Under the pieces are notes generated by a model. The model was given only the letters and a program-made list of their open reading frames with translations, was not told where the DNA came from and searched no databases. The position numbers were made by a program, and so were the translations under genes. A DNA stretch of 64,000 nucleotides from assembly GCF_024347375.1 (NCBI RefSeq), contig NZ_AP025470.1:2232001-2296000 (forward strand), in the 5' to 3' direction. This document shows positions 26,998 through 36,080 of this stretch, piece by piece (positions within the stretch are counted from its first letter, which is position 1; every line of letters begins with the position of its first letter). This DNA is from Vibrio coralliirubri (GTDB lineage: Bacteria > Pseudomonadota > Gammaproteobacteria > Enterobacterales > Vibrionaceae).

Positions 26998-27882
26998 TTA
27001 TGCTGTTGTTGTCAGATATTCTACAAAATCGGCCGCACCAGCCTTTGCTTCAGTTTCGATCAGTTTGTCTGATTCTGTAAGGAACCTATCTACATCTTCC
27101 AAAACACTCACAAAGCTACCCCAAGGAAGACTAGCGATAATGGAGTCTTGGCTATGTGCTATTTCATTTCGGATTCGCTCCGCATATCGTATAAAACGCT
27201 CAACGCCCTTCTTATTAAAACCAAAACGCTCTCTAAATTCTTTGGACTTTGCTAATAAGTCACGCTTATCTGCTAATTGTAAGCAATCTAAGAGAGATAA
27301 ATCTTGGTTATTTTGCTTACGTAGCTCGTAAGTTTCTTGAGCTTTGGCCACTCTCTGTTCTGATATGTGTTCTTGCCAACTGTTATCTGGATATTCATAA
27401 CGAATCCATGAATTCAGATGCATTTCAAAAAGCGATAACATTCCAAAAACATATATTCGTACAGGAGGCTTATTTAAGTCAGCTTTTGTGATTATGCCGA
27501 CTATCTTCGCTCCATGATTAACATAAAGGAAGTCACTCGTTTGAAGGACATTTAGAAGGCTTGCTAAAGGAGTAGAATCAGATATGACTTGTTCAAGTTT
27601 AATGTCAATCCGATATTGATTTATGCTGCCATCTTTTAAATCTGATGTGTTCACATAACCAATTACCTTTTGGTTTTGATCAATCACCCCCGCAGTATCA
27701 AACTGCCGGTGCATTAGTGTCTCTTTAACATGACCAGATGGATCATCTACACGACAACAAAGCAAAGGCTCGTATATATCTCGAACTGTGACACTATCGA
27801 TAAATATCTTTTTCAATGCACTAAAACGAGTGCCGTTTCTACGATAACCCGTTATTGGTGACATCCACAGTTGATAACCCAT
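26998..27882 (-). CDS. CBS-domain pair fused to a HEPN-like domain
   Basis: The 294-residue protein has two CBS motifs in its first 135 residues (VTVRDIYEPLL...TAGVIDQNQKVIGYVNTSDL and TPLASLLNVLQTSDFLYVNHGAKIVGIITKADL), a module that senses adenosine nucleotides. The C-terminal helical half contains RNEIAH (about 238-243), the R-x4-H motif of HEPN ribonucleases. It is a complete integron cassette gene with its attC (site 5) downstream. A nucleotide-gated RNase, as in abortive-infection or stress systems, is a reasonable inference. HEPN assignment rests on the motif and helical context only. Confidence 0.75.
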   Translation of the reverse strand: MGYQLWMSPITGYRRNGTRFSALKKIFIDSVTVRDIYEPLLCCRVDDPSGHVKETLMHRQFDTAGVIDQNQKVIGYVNTSDLKDGSINQYRIDIKLEQVISDSTPLASLLNVLQTSDFLYVNHGAKIVGIITKADLNKPPVRIYVFGMLSLFEMHLNSWIRYEYPDNSWQEHISEQRVAKAQETYELRKQNNQDLSLLDCLQLADKRDLLAKSKEFRERFGFNKKGVERFIRYAERIRNEIAHSQDSIIASLPWGSFVSVLEDVDRFLTESDKLIETEAKAGAADFVEYLTTTA

Positions 27883-27995
27883 TTGATAAAACCTCTGAAT
27901 TTAATAAAACAGCATAACGAATGATATGGACTCCCTCTACCTGACACTCTGCGTGCCATACTTACTTAGTACACGCTGAAGAACTGGAGGTTACT

Positions 27996-29024
27996 ATGTC
28001 CACCATTCAAACTATTGGCGTTGACCTCGCCAAGAATGTGTTCAGTATTCACGGCGTTGATGCATATGGCAAGTGTGTCCTACGCAAAACTGTCAAAAGA
28101 AACAAACTCTTAGACACATTCGCGAAGTTACCGCCCTGCCTCATCGGTATGGAGGCGTGCTCTGGTGCACACCACTGGGCGAGAGAGCTACTGAAACTCG
28201 GTCATAACCCGAAAATTATGGCGTCCAAATTCGTTATTCCATATCGACAAAATGAGAAGAACGATGCCAATGACGCGGAGGCCATCTGTGAAGCGGTATC
28301 TAGACCCAAAACACGATTTGTCTCTATAAAAAGTGAAGAGCAACAAGCTGTGCTTTGCCTGCATCGTATTCGACAGGGGCTAATTAAAACAAGAACGGCG
28401 ACTATTAACCAGCTCAGAGGTTTGCTTTCCGAATTTGGTATTGTGATGCCTCAGGGGCGCTACTCGGCTCAAAACACTATTGGTAGTGTCCTTGAAGATG
28501 CAGGAAATGGGCTGCCTATACTCGCTCGAGAGCTACTTCAAGATCTATCAAACAAGATTCAAAACCTTAACCTAGAAGTACTGCACTATGATCGCAGAGT
28601 CTCTGCTTTAATCCGAGAGATGGCATCAGCCAAAACCCTCATGGATATTCCAGGTGTCGGTGAACACAGTGCAAGTGCCATTGTCGCGACAGTCAATGAC
28701 GCCAAACAATTTGGCTCCAGCCGCCAATTCGCTGCTTGGATAGGGTTGGTTCCAAGACAATACTCAACAGGTGGTCATGTTCATCTTGGTCGCATCAGCA
28801 AAAGAGGCGAAAAACACATTCGCACTCTACTTATTCATGGCGCAAGAGCCGTTATTGCACGATGTAAAGAGAAAACCGATCGCAACAGTATTTGGTTAAA
28901 TCAACTCGTTGAACGACGAGGTTATAAACGAGCAGCTGTCGCCCTAGCAGCAAAGAACGCTCGTATAATATGGGCATTATTAACAACGGGAAAAGAGTAC
29001 AAGATTAACTATGTAAACGGTTAA
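27996..29024 (+). CDS. IS1111-type transposase (copy 2)
   Basis: 342 residues, identical to copy 1; intact. Confidence 0.95.
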   Translation: MSTIQTIGVDLAKNVFSIHGVDAYGKCVLRKTVKRNKLLDTFAKLPPCLIGMEACSGAHHWARELLKLGHNPKIMASKFVIPYRQNEKNDANDAEAICEAVSRPKTRFVSIKSEEQQAVLCLHRIRQGLIKTRTATINQLRGLLSEFGIVMPQGRYSAQNTIGSVLEDAGNGLPILARELLQDLSNKIQNLNLEVLHYDRRVSALIREMASAKTLMDIPGVGEHSASAIVATVNDAKQFGSSRQFAAWIGLVPRQYSTGGHVHLGRISKRGEKHIRTLLIHGARAVIARCKEKTDRNSIWLNQLVERRGYKRAAVALAAKNARIIWALLTTGKEYKINYVNG

Positions 29025-29250
29025 CACTCACCGAGTCAAAGCAATAGCAAATGATGACAATATGACCAGACCGAGATGCCTAAACCTGTTTAATTGGGAA
29101 GTAATAAATACTGTTTAACGAATGAGGCTGGCATCAAGCGAATATCATCAAGGTGACGGAACGAATCCGATTAAACACCGAATGTAGAGCTGCTGTCCGA
29201 TCCACTGTTGTCAGCGGGAGCTATTGTTGACAAAAGAGGGAGTCCATGTA
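29025..29250 (+). ncRNA. Putative bridge/seek RNA region of IS1111-type copy 2
   Basis: Guide 1 TTAATTGGG is at 29090-29098 and guide 2 TAACGAATGA at 29116-29125, within the same stem as copy 1. Here guide 1 is fully complementary to CCCAATTAA immediately right of the element. Confidence 0.65.
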
Positions 29251-29305
29251 GCCCAATTAAGGTGTGAGCCACGCTACCACTGCACTCATTTTGGACGCCG
29301 TAAAC

Positions 29306-30359
29306 GGCTTTGTTGCGTAATTAAATTTAGAGATAGAGCCAACCCGTTTCGCTTGTTTCTTAGTCAATACGACAAGTTTCAGGCATACCTAACCCAGTAA
29401 GCTTGTTCAACGCTTTTATCATCGCGTAAGTTTCACCCACCTGGGCATTGTAATTTCTTAAGCTCAGTTTCCCTCCTAGCAACTGTTTAACTCGATACAT
29501 CGCTGTTTCTGAGAGTGAACGTTTGTGGTATCCATACCGCTCTTTCCAATACTTATTTGAGTCGTATAATTTCTGGCAACCCACGGCGAGATTTCGAGGG
29601 TGACCACGCTCCCAGAAGGCAGCCCCTTCTCTTGGGGGAATAAGCGCAATAGCTCCCTTAATCTTAATAGCAGCGTGACACGCTCTCGTGTCGTAAGCGC
29701 CATCACCAGACACCTCAAGGATACTTCGGCGTGTTTGTTTCAGTAAGTTCGGGAGTACTTCTCCATCTGTAACCGTCGATAAACTTAGCTCGGCGGCAAT
29801 GATCTCATGAGTGTTGGTATCGACTGCAATATGCAGCTTTCGCCAGACTCTACGCTTGCCATCCGTCCCATGTTTTTTGACTTTCCATTCACCTTCGCCA
29901 TAAACCTTAAGGCCAGTAGCATCAATGGCTAGGTGCTGTATCGCTCCTCTCGTTTTAGTCTTAAATGAAACCTCAACTTGCTTGGCTCTACGACTGATGC
30001 AGGTGTAATGCGGACAACTTAACGGTACATGGGCTAACCTAAATATCGAGTCGATAAATCCTTGCAGCGCTCTCAATGGCATAGAAAAAACTCGTTTGAC
30101 CATGAGTGCTGTCGTGATAGCTAAATCACTGAACCGACGCGGCCTACCGCGCTTATTCTGTTTGCTTTGCGCCCATCCGCTTATTGCTTCTTCATCAATC
30201 CAAAAAGTCAGAGAACCACGGTTAATGAGTGATCGGTTGTATTGCTTCCAGTTGGTTGTTTTATAACGAGGCTTAGGCATAGGACTACGAGATAGAGTGG
30301 AGGTAGCTGATCAGATCGTAGGTTCTTGATTTAGTTCCATTGAATTACGCAACAAAGCC
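29306..30359 (-). mobile_element. IS5-family element, copy E, without target duplication
   Basis: 1054 bp with normal ends, but flanks differ: GCCGTAAAC on the left, ACTATGGTA on the right. The left flank is mid-attC and the right flank is inside a gene. This points to a deletion or recombination at the IS rather than simple insertion. Confidence 0.92.
29360..30280 (-). CDS. IS5-family transposase (copy E)
   Basis: 306 residues; one change from copy A (HPRNLAVGC instead of HPRNFAVGC), shared with copy F. Intact. Confidence 0.96.
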   Translation of the reverse strand: MPKPRYKTTNWKQYNRSLINRGSLTFWIDEEAISGWAQSKQNKRGRPRRFSDLAITTALMVKRVFSMPLRALQGFIDSIFRLAHVPLSCPHYTCISRRAKQVEVSFKTKTRGAIQHLAIDATGLKVYGEGEWKVKKHGTDGKRRVWRKLHIAVDTNTHEIIAAELSLSTVTDGEVLPNLLKQTRRSILEVSGDGAYDTRACHAAIKIKGAIALIPPREGAAFWERGHPRNLAVGCQKLYDSNKYWKERYGYHKRSLSETAMYRVKQLLGGKLSLRNYNAQVGETYAMIKALNKLTGLGMPETCRID

Positions 30360-30719
30360 ACTATGGTATGAAAAGTCGTCTCTATAAACACGACCTCTAA
30401 CTTTTAGAAGTGATAGATCTTGCTCAAAAGTTTCAACAAGATAACGAATATTTTTATTGTGACCAACAAAGAACCCTACCCAAGTGCCTTCCATATAGCT
30501 AGCACCAAGAATGAATTTTTTGATGAGCTTAACCTTACGAAATATAGTCAAAAATATCGTATTTACTACCCTATAAATACCCAACGTAAAGACACCTGCA
30601 ACAGCTACGGATGCAACTGGATATTTCGATACTATTTGTAAAGAAAGACTCCATACGGAAAACACTATCAGCGTTGTTGCCGACGTAACTAAAGAATGAA
30701 ACTTAATTTCTGGACTCAT
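30360..30719 (-). pseudogene. Membrane protein gene, 3' end removed at IS5 copy E
   Basis: About 119 native residues remain (MSPEIKFHSLVTS... to ...YRDDFSYHS), after which the frame enters the IS. Two transmembrane helices (LVTSATTLIVFSVWSLSLQIV; YPVASVAVAGVFTLGIY) are followed by EGTWVGFF and a beta-rich segment. That order (two helices, then a W-G beta domain) recalls the 2TM-beta effector (Cap15-type) of CBASS, but the truncated domain prevents a firm call. The attC between it and the next cassette is also damaged. Confidence 0.65.
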
Positions 30720-30744
30720 AACTGCTTAATATTTCTCCGAAAAA

Positions 30745-30872
30745 CATAACGCCAAATTAAGGTGTGAACAACGCAAGCCACCTCACCTAACGCATTGTGC
30801 CATAAACACTAAACAGGCTTGAAGTGAAAGCGCCAAGCGTTGTGAATCACTCTTAAATTTCTTGTTAGGTGT
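30745..30872 (-). repeat. attC site 7 (intact)
   Basis: CATAACGCCAAATTAAGGTGTGAACAACGC...GCCAAGCGTTGTGAATCACTCTTAAATTTCTTGTTAGGTG is complete. It lies 14 bp from the stop of the zinc-ribbon gene. Confidence 0.9.
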
Positions 30873-30886
30873 TTGGGATTCATCCT

Positions 30887-31408
30887 TCAGCTTAACTGTT
30901 CCGTGTAATCAACTTTCAAATTTTCTATACGAAGGACTTTATATCCTGCGACCAAATATAATAGTGATGCCAACCCAAGCGGTCCACCATCTCCGAGCGC
31001 AGCAGTTATACCAACAGGAATAAAAAACACCCCAAGAAACACAATCCAAGCAGCTACGACGTGTAGCCTACGTCGAATAACATAGAATCGTAAAATAAAA
31101 CAGGTCAAACATGCGATCGTAAAACTAACGACTAGAGTGATACTGAAAGCAATTTGCATCGGTATACTCGATGAGTTTGCATTAGGTGACAGATCATTAC
31201 TTAACTGTTCAAAAATCCAAGGGCTCGATAACTGAAAAATCACCATTAGAGGCAGCAGCCATTTCACTATTGGCATGCTCTTAACTATTCGGCGGAGTTT
31301 GCTAGAATCAACATCTTTGTTTGCTATACAGTTTTTACAAAAACCATCAGTGAGAGCAAAATAACCAACATTAACACCACAGCAACGACATTTACCAAAC
31401 ACAATCAT
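30887..31408 (-). CDS. Cassette membrane protein with N-terminal zinc ribbon
   Basis: The 173-residue protein begins with CRCCGVN...DGFCKNCIA, a four-cysteine zinc ribbon (about residues 7-30). Three or four transmembrane helices follow (WLLPLMVIFQLSS; IAFSITLVVSFTIACLTCFIL; HVVAAWIVFLGVFFIPVGI; GLASLLYLVAGYKVL). Its function is unknown. The cassette is complete, although its upstream neighbour attC carries IS1111-type copy 3. Confidence 0.8.
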   Translation of the reverse strand: MIVFGKCRCCGVNVGYFALTDGFCKNCIANKDVDSSKLRRIVKSMPIVKWLLPLMVIFQLSSPWIFEQLSNDLSPNANSSSIPMQIAFSITLVVSFTIACLTCFILRFYVIRRRLHVVAAWIVFLGVFFIPVGITAALGDGGPLGLASLLYLVAGYKVLRIENLKVDYTEQLS

Positions 31409-31568
31409 ATCTCACAAAAGTGCAACTATTTGCACAAAAAAAGGATGTGGATTATATACTGAGTTTCTGCCGATGGAAACAAACACCTAACGAATGATAT
31501 GGACTCCCTCTACCTGACACTCTGCGTGCCATACTTACTTAGTACACGCTGAAGAACTGGAGGTTACT

Positions 31569-32597
31569 ATGTCCACCATTCAAACTATTGGCGTTGACCT
31601 CGCCAAGAATGTGTTCAGTATTCACGGCGTTGATGCATATGGCAAGTGTGTCCTACGCAAAACTGTCAAAAGAAACAAACTCTTAGACACATTCGCGAAG
31701 TTACCGCCCTGCCTCATCGGTATGGAGGCGTGCTCTGGTGCACACCACTGGGCGAGAGAGCTACTGAAACTCGGTCATAACCCGAAAATTATGGCGTCCA
31801 AATTCGTTATTCCATATCGACAAAATGAGAAGAACGATGCCAATGACGCGGAGGCCATCTGTGAAGCGGTATCTAGACCCAAAACACGATTTGTCTCTAT
31901 AAAAAGTGAAGAGCAACAAGCTGTGCTTTGCCTGCATCGTATTCGACAGGGGCTAATTAAAACAAGAACGGCGACTATTAACCAGCTCAGAGGTTTGCTT
32001 TCCGAATTTGGTATTGTGATGCCTCAGGGGCGCTACTCGGCTCAAAACACTATTGGTAGTGTCCTTGAAGATGCAGGAAATGGGCTGCCTATACTCGCTC
32101 GAGAGCTACTTCAAGATCTATCAAACAAGATTCAAAACCTTAACCTAGAAGTACTGCACTATGATCGCAGAGTCTCTGCTTTAATCCGAGAGATGGCATC
32201 AGCCAAAACCCTCATGGATATTCCAGGTGTCGGTGAACACAGTGCAAGTGCCATTGTCGCGACAGTCAATGACGCCAAACAATTTGGCTCCAGCCGCCAA
32301 TTCGCTGCTTGGATAGGGTTGGTTCCAAGACAATACTCAACAGGTGGTCATGTTCATCTTGGTCGCATCAGCAAAAGAGGCGAAAAACACATTCGCACTC
32401 TACTTATTCATGGCGCAAGAGCCGTTATTGCACGATGTAAAGAGAAAACCGATCGCAACAGTATTTGGTTAAATCAACTCGTTGAACGACGAGGTTATAA
32501 ACGAGCAGCTGTCGCCCTAGCAGCAAAGAACGCTCGTATAATATGGGCATTATTAACAACGGGAAAAGAGTACAAGATTAACTATGTAAACGGTTAA
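31569..32597 (+). CDS. IS1111-type transposase (copy 3)
   Basis: 342 residues, identical to copies 1 and 2; intact. Confidence 0.95.
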   Translation: MSTIQTIGVDLAKNVFSIHGVDAYGKCVLRKTVKRNKLLDTFAKLPPCLIGMEACSGAHHWARELLKLGHNPKIMASKFVIPYRQNEKNDANDAEAICEAVSRPKTRFVSIKSEEQQAVLCLHRIRQGLIKTRTATINQLRGLLSEFGIVMPQGRYSAQNTIGSVLEDAGNGLPILARELLQDLSNKIQNLNLEVLHYDRRVSALIREMASAKTLMDIPGVGEHSASAIVATVNDAKQFGSSRQFAAWIGLVPRQYSTGGHVHLGRISKRGEKHIRTLLIHGARAVIARCKEKTDRNSIWLNQLVERRGYKRAAVALAAKNARIIWALLTTGKEYKINYVNG

Positions 32598-32823
32598 CAC
32601 TCACCGAGTCAAAGCAATAGCAAATGATGACAATATGACCAGACCGAGATGCCTAAACCTGTTTAATTGGGAAGTAATAAATACTGTTTAACGAATGAGG
32701 CTGGCATCAAGCGAATATCATCAAGGTGACGGAACGAATCCGATTAAACACCGAATGTAGAGCTGCTGTCCGATCCACTGTTGTCAGCGGGAGCTATTGT
32801 TGACAAAAGAGGGAGTCCATGTA
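32598..32823 (+). ncRNA. Putative bridge/seek RNA region of IS1111-type copy 3
   Basis: Guide 1 TTAATTGGG (32663-32671) is fully complementary to the CCCAATTAA flank. Guide 2 TAACGAATGA is at 32689-32698. Confidence 0.65.
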
Positions 32824-32945
32824 GCCCAATTAAGTAGCTGACAACGCTACTGATATATTAAAATTTAACACCGTAATCACTAAAGCTAACCGAGCTGGAA
32901 ATGCCGAGCGTTGACAGTCTGCTTAAATTGCTTGTTATGTTGAGG

Positions 32946-33428
32946 CTATCCACTGACTTTTTTGGACATATTGAAGCCTGTAACCTCAAAACCTACATCT
33001 TTATATAATTTAAGTGCTCGTTCATTATGATACGCAACCCTAAGCTTTATTTGATTGACACCAATAGTTTTTAGCTGAGCTTCTAACGCTAATATTGATT
33101 GAGTTCCATAGCCACAACCTCGATATTCACTCGAAACAAAGAAGTCATAAATAAAAGTAGATTTGTCACTGATATTAACTGAGTGCCAGAGGTAACCCAC
33201 AAGTTTAAGCTCACCATCAATTTCTGCATCAATGCATAATAGGGAATGGTCATTACCTTCTAGCCCCTTAGGAAAGCAACGATGTAAATCTTTCTTAGCT
33301 AATTCGATTGAAACGTCTAAGGAATGCCCATAATTCTTGGCAATTTCCTGACTATAATCATCAATAAAATACTGACAATAATCCGGATATTCTTCTTGCC
33401 GCATTTCTCTGAGTTCAACCATATTCAT
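32946..33428 (-). CDS. GNAT family N-acetyltransferase (cassette)
   Basis: The 160-residue protein has the GNAT fold: VELREMRQEEY at the start, FFVSSEYRGCGYGTQSILALE with the acetyl-CoA loop (R/Q-x-x-G-x-G/A), and AYHNERALKLYKDVGFEVTGFNM at the end. The substrate is unknown; such cassettes may acetylate drugs, polyamines or toxins. The start at 33428 or the internal M at 33422 are both possible. Complete cassette, attC sites 8 and 9. Confidence 0.9.
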   Translation of the reverse strand: MNMVELREMRQEEYPDYCQYFIDDYSQEIAKNYGHSLDVSIELAKKDLHRCFPKGLEGNDHSLLCIDAEIDGELKLVGYLWHSVNISDKSTFIYDFFVSSEYRGCGYGTQSILALEAQLKTIGVNQIKLRVAYHNERALKLYKDVGFEVTGFNMSKKVSG

Positions 33429-33456
33429 CCTTAATCAGCGGTAAATCCAATCCGCA

Positions 33457-33571
33457 ACATAACGCTACCATAAGCCGCAGGCAACCAAAGCGCGTTTGGG
33501 CTAAACTGGCGCTTGCGCCATTGCCCAAAAAAAGCGCGACGTTGGCTGTCGGATTGATGGCCTTGTTAAGC
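33457..33571 (-). repeat. attC site 9 (divergent type)
   Basis: ACATAACGCTACCATAAGCCGCAGGCAACC...GGGCTAAACTGGCGC-TTGC-GCCATTGCCC...GTTGGCTGTCGGATTGATGGCCTTGTTAAGCG. The arms are clear but the sequence differs from the other sites, suggesting capture from another integron lineage. Confidence 0.8.
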
Positions 33572-33848
33572 GCTGACACCCCAACCTTCGCGGCTTGCCG
33601 CCGACAGCTGTAACAAAACCACGGTTCTAAAATTCATAGCCCTACTTTGCCAAAGCAAAGAAGAAGATGAAACCAATATCCGCTTTAAAATAGCCAGTTA
33701 AATTGCGCGAGGTCACGTAAGTGAAAAATGACATTGCGAGCTGCGCATATTAAACTGGCGTCAGCTTAAACGAAGCAACCAAAATGCCAGCTACATGAGG
33801 TGAACAAAATTCCACCACTAAACTTCACTGACAATATATTGAGGAAGC
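33572..33848 (-). other. Cassette without a convincing gene
   Basis: 277 bp between attC sites 9 and 10. On the minus strand only short frames of 30 (MSFFTYVTSRN...) and 23 codons (MNFRTVVLLQL...) occur. Either it is a gene-less or RNA or promoter cassette, or it encodes a very small peptide. Confidence 0.6.
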
Positions 33849-33976
33849 GTTTAACGCCGCGTTAAGTGGTGAGCAACGCAGACCACCCTACCTAAACCAT
33901 TGTGACAGAAACACTAAAACCAAAGTAAGCCGAAGACGCCATGCGTTGGGAATCCGTCTTGAACGCTTTGTTATAT
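33849..33976 (-). repeat. attC site 10 (intact)
   Basis: TTTAACGCCGCGTTAAGTGGTGAGCAACGC...GCCATGCGTTGGGAATCCGTCTTGAACGCTTTGTTATA. Complete; nearly the same as site 11. Confidence 0.9.
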
Positions 33977-34240
33977 TTCTGTTTTTCGTCACGCCAATTT
34001 CGAACATAATAGCATGAAAACAACCACTTAATTATCAAGACATGGAGTTTTGACATGTATTCTGTAGTAACCAATGACACTGCTTGCGATAAACAAAACG
34101 TCTATTAATACCGCTACTGGTGAGCCAACGATAACATCATGTACACCCCACACTCCTGTCCCAATAACCATCAGCCAACGCATTAGCTTGTCGTTGCTAC
34201 TAAACGAAGCTTTCGTATGTAATAGCGACGCGGTACAACT

Positions 34241-35294
34241 GGCTTTGTTGCGTAATTAAATTTAGAGATAGAGCCAACCCGTTTCGCTTGTTTCTTAGTC
34301 AATACGACAAGTTTCAGGCATACCTAACCCAGTAAGCTTGTTCAACGCTTTTATCATCGCGTAAGTTTCACCCACCTGGGCATTGTAATTTCTTAAGCTC
34401 AGTTTCCCTCCTAGCAACTGTTTAACTCGATACATCGCTGTTTCTGAGAGTGAACGTTTGTGGTATCCATACCGCTCTTTCCAATACTTATTTGAGTCGT
34501 ATAATTTCTGGCAACCCACGGCGAGATTTCGAGGGTGACCACGCTCCCAGAAGGCAGCCCCTTCTCTTGGGGGAATAAGCGCAATAGCTCCCTTAATCTT
34601 AATAGCAGCGTGACACGCTCTCGTGTCGTAAGCGCCATCACCAGACACCTCAAGGATACTTCGGCGTGTTTGTTTCAGTAAGTTCGGGAGTACTTCTCCA
34701 TCTGTAACCGTCGATAAACTTAGCTCGGCGGCAATGATCTCATGAGTGTTGGTATCGACTGCAATATGCAGCTTTCGCCAGACTCTACGCTTGCCATCCG
34801 TCCCATGTTTTTTGACTTTCCATTCACCTTCGCCATAAACCTTAAGGCCAGTAGCATCAATGGCTAGGTGCTGTATCGCTCCTCTCGTTTTAGTCTTAAA
34901 TGAAACCTCAACTTGCTTGGCTCTACGACTGATGCAGGTGTAATGCGGACAACTTAACGGTACATGGGCTAACCTAAATATCGAGTCGATAAATCCTTGC
35001 AGCGCTCTCAATGGCATAGAAAAAACTCGTTTGACCATGAGTGCTGTCGTGATAGCTAAATCACTGAACCGACGCGGCCTACCGCGCTTATTCTGTTTGC
35101 TTTGCGCCCATCCGCTTATTGCTTCTTCATCAATCCAAAAAGTCAGAGAACCACGGTTAATGAGTGATCGGTTGTATTGCTTCCAGTTGGTTGTTTTATA
35201 ACGAGGCTTAGGCATAGGACTACGAGATAGAGTGGAGGTAGCTGATCAGATCGTAGGTTCTTGATTTAGTTCCATTGAATTACGCAACAAAGCC
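34241..35294 (-). mobile_element. IS5-family element, copy F
   Basis: 1054 bp, with target duplication GGTACAACT (34232-34240 and 35295-35303). Confidence 0.95.
34295..35215 (-). CDS. IS5-family transposase (copy F)
   Basis: Identical to copy E, including the F-to-L change; intact. Confidence 0.96.
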   Translation of the reverse strand: MPKPRYKTTNWKQYNRSLINRGSLTFWIDEEAISGWAQSKQNKRGRPRRFSDLAITTALMVKRVFSMPLRALQGFIDSIFRLAHVPLSCPHYTCISRRAKQVEVSFKTKTRGAIQHLAIDATGLKVYGEGEWKVKKHGTDGKRRVWRKLHIAVDTNTHEIIAAELSLSTVTDGEVLPNLLKQTRRSILEVSGDGAYDTRACHAAIKIKGAIALIPPREGAAFWERGHPRNLAVGCQKLYDSNKYWKERYGYHKRSLSETAMYRVKQLLGGKLSLRNYNAQVGETYAMIKALNKLTGLGMPETCRID

Positions 35295-36080
35295 GGTACA
35301 ACTCAGAATGCTCGTTAAACCACTGAAAGTAAGAACAGTACCTAACAAAGTAACGAAATAGAACAGCCACTTTATTTTAGGGTTTAAAATGAAGATTCCT
35401 GCTAAGTAACGGCATGCTCCTATTACCAGCAAACATGCCGCTGTCCACTCAGTGAGTAGGGCAAAATGCGCGGCAATCAATAATGCCGATATGCTTAATG
35501 CGGACAAAAGTAGCGTACGATTTTTAAACTGAAACGATGCGATATCGAATAGCGCAGCTAAACCAACCAATATTTGGGAGGCAACAAAAAGGGACATAAC
35601 CCCTCCAATAATAACCAAGTAATAGAGAAAACGTTCTAGCGGCTCAGAGCTATAGAGCACTGAGCGCATGATTCAGATTATAAATTGCAGGGGAGGTATA
35701 TCGCGACAGCTTGAGTCAGACAGATAGAGGAAATTTCAACATTAAATATATTCATATTGTATTCCTCCCGTCGGTGCTGCTAATAGTCATCGCGATTCTA
35801 CAGGAAAATGCCGAAGAAAAAAGGTAATGTCACCTTTCGTTACCATTCGACATAACCCATTGATCTTATGGATTATGACAATAGTTGAAAAGAAATATAA
35901 CGCCGCGTTAAGTGGTGAGCAACGCCAACCACCCGACCTAAACCATTGTGACAGAAACACTTAAACCCAAGAAAGCCGAAAACGCCAAGCGTTGGGAATC
36001 CGTCTTAAACGCTTTGTATGGATAATAAGCGCTCCAATCGGGTAATGTGAGACCCAGGCTTTAGCTGCAACTAAAGCTTT

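Larger units (their letters stand above)
25608..27002 (-). repeat. attC site 5, split by the IS3-type element
   Basis: TATAACGCCGCGTTAAGTGGTGAACAACGC...GCCAAGCGTTGTGAG (25608-25718) and AATCCGTCTTAAATGCATTGTTATG (about 26978-27002) are the two arms. The IS3 element lies between them. Confidence 0.8.
27920..29250 (+). mobile_element. IS1111-type element, copy 2 (in attC)
   Basis: Identical in coding sequence and ends to copy 1, inserted at the same position of the attC outer core (TAACG / GCCCAATTAAGG), with the same orientation relative to the array. Confidence 0.93.
27912..29305 (-). repeat. attC site 6, split by IS1111-type copy 2 and truncated by IS5 copy E
   Basis: GCATAACG (27912-27919) and GCCCAATTAAGGTGTGAGCCACGC...GACGCCGTAAAC (29251-29305) are the outer arm. 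The inner arm (GCGTTG...TTGTTAT) is missing and IS5 copy E starts instead. Confidence 0.75.
31493..32823 (+). mobile_element. IS1111-type element, copy 3 (in attC)
   Basis: The same element at the same attC position (TAACG / GCCCAATTAAG) and orientation as copies 1 and 2. Confidence 0.93.
31485..32941 (-). repeat. attC site 8, split by IS1111-type copy 3
   Basis: ACCTAACG (31485-31492) and GCCCAATTAAGTAGCTGACAACGC...GAGCGTTGACAGTCTGCTTAAATTGCTTGTTATGT (32824-32941) make one attC when the IS is removed. Confidence 0.88.
34028..35669 (-). pseudogene. YgjV-family inner-membrane protein gene interrupted by IS5 copy F
   Basis: Removing copy F (34241-35294) and one GGTACAACT restores a frame from MRSVLYSSEPLERFLYY to ...YYRIHVKTPCLDN at 34028. 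The restored middle and end (LTFSGLTSILSC-TASLLHTKAS, NDKLMRWLMVIGTGVWGVHD, VGSPVAVLIDVLFIASSVIGYYR) match Imp-YgjV, a small multi-helix inner-membrane family of unknown role. The restored length is about 190 residues. attC site 10 lies just downstream. Confidence 0.85.
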
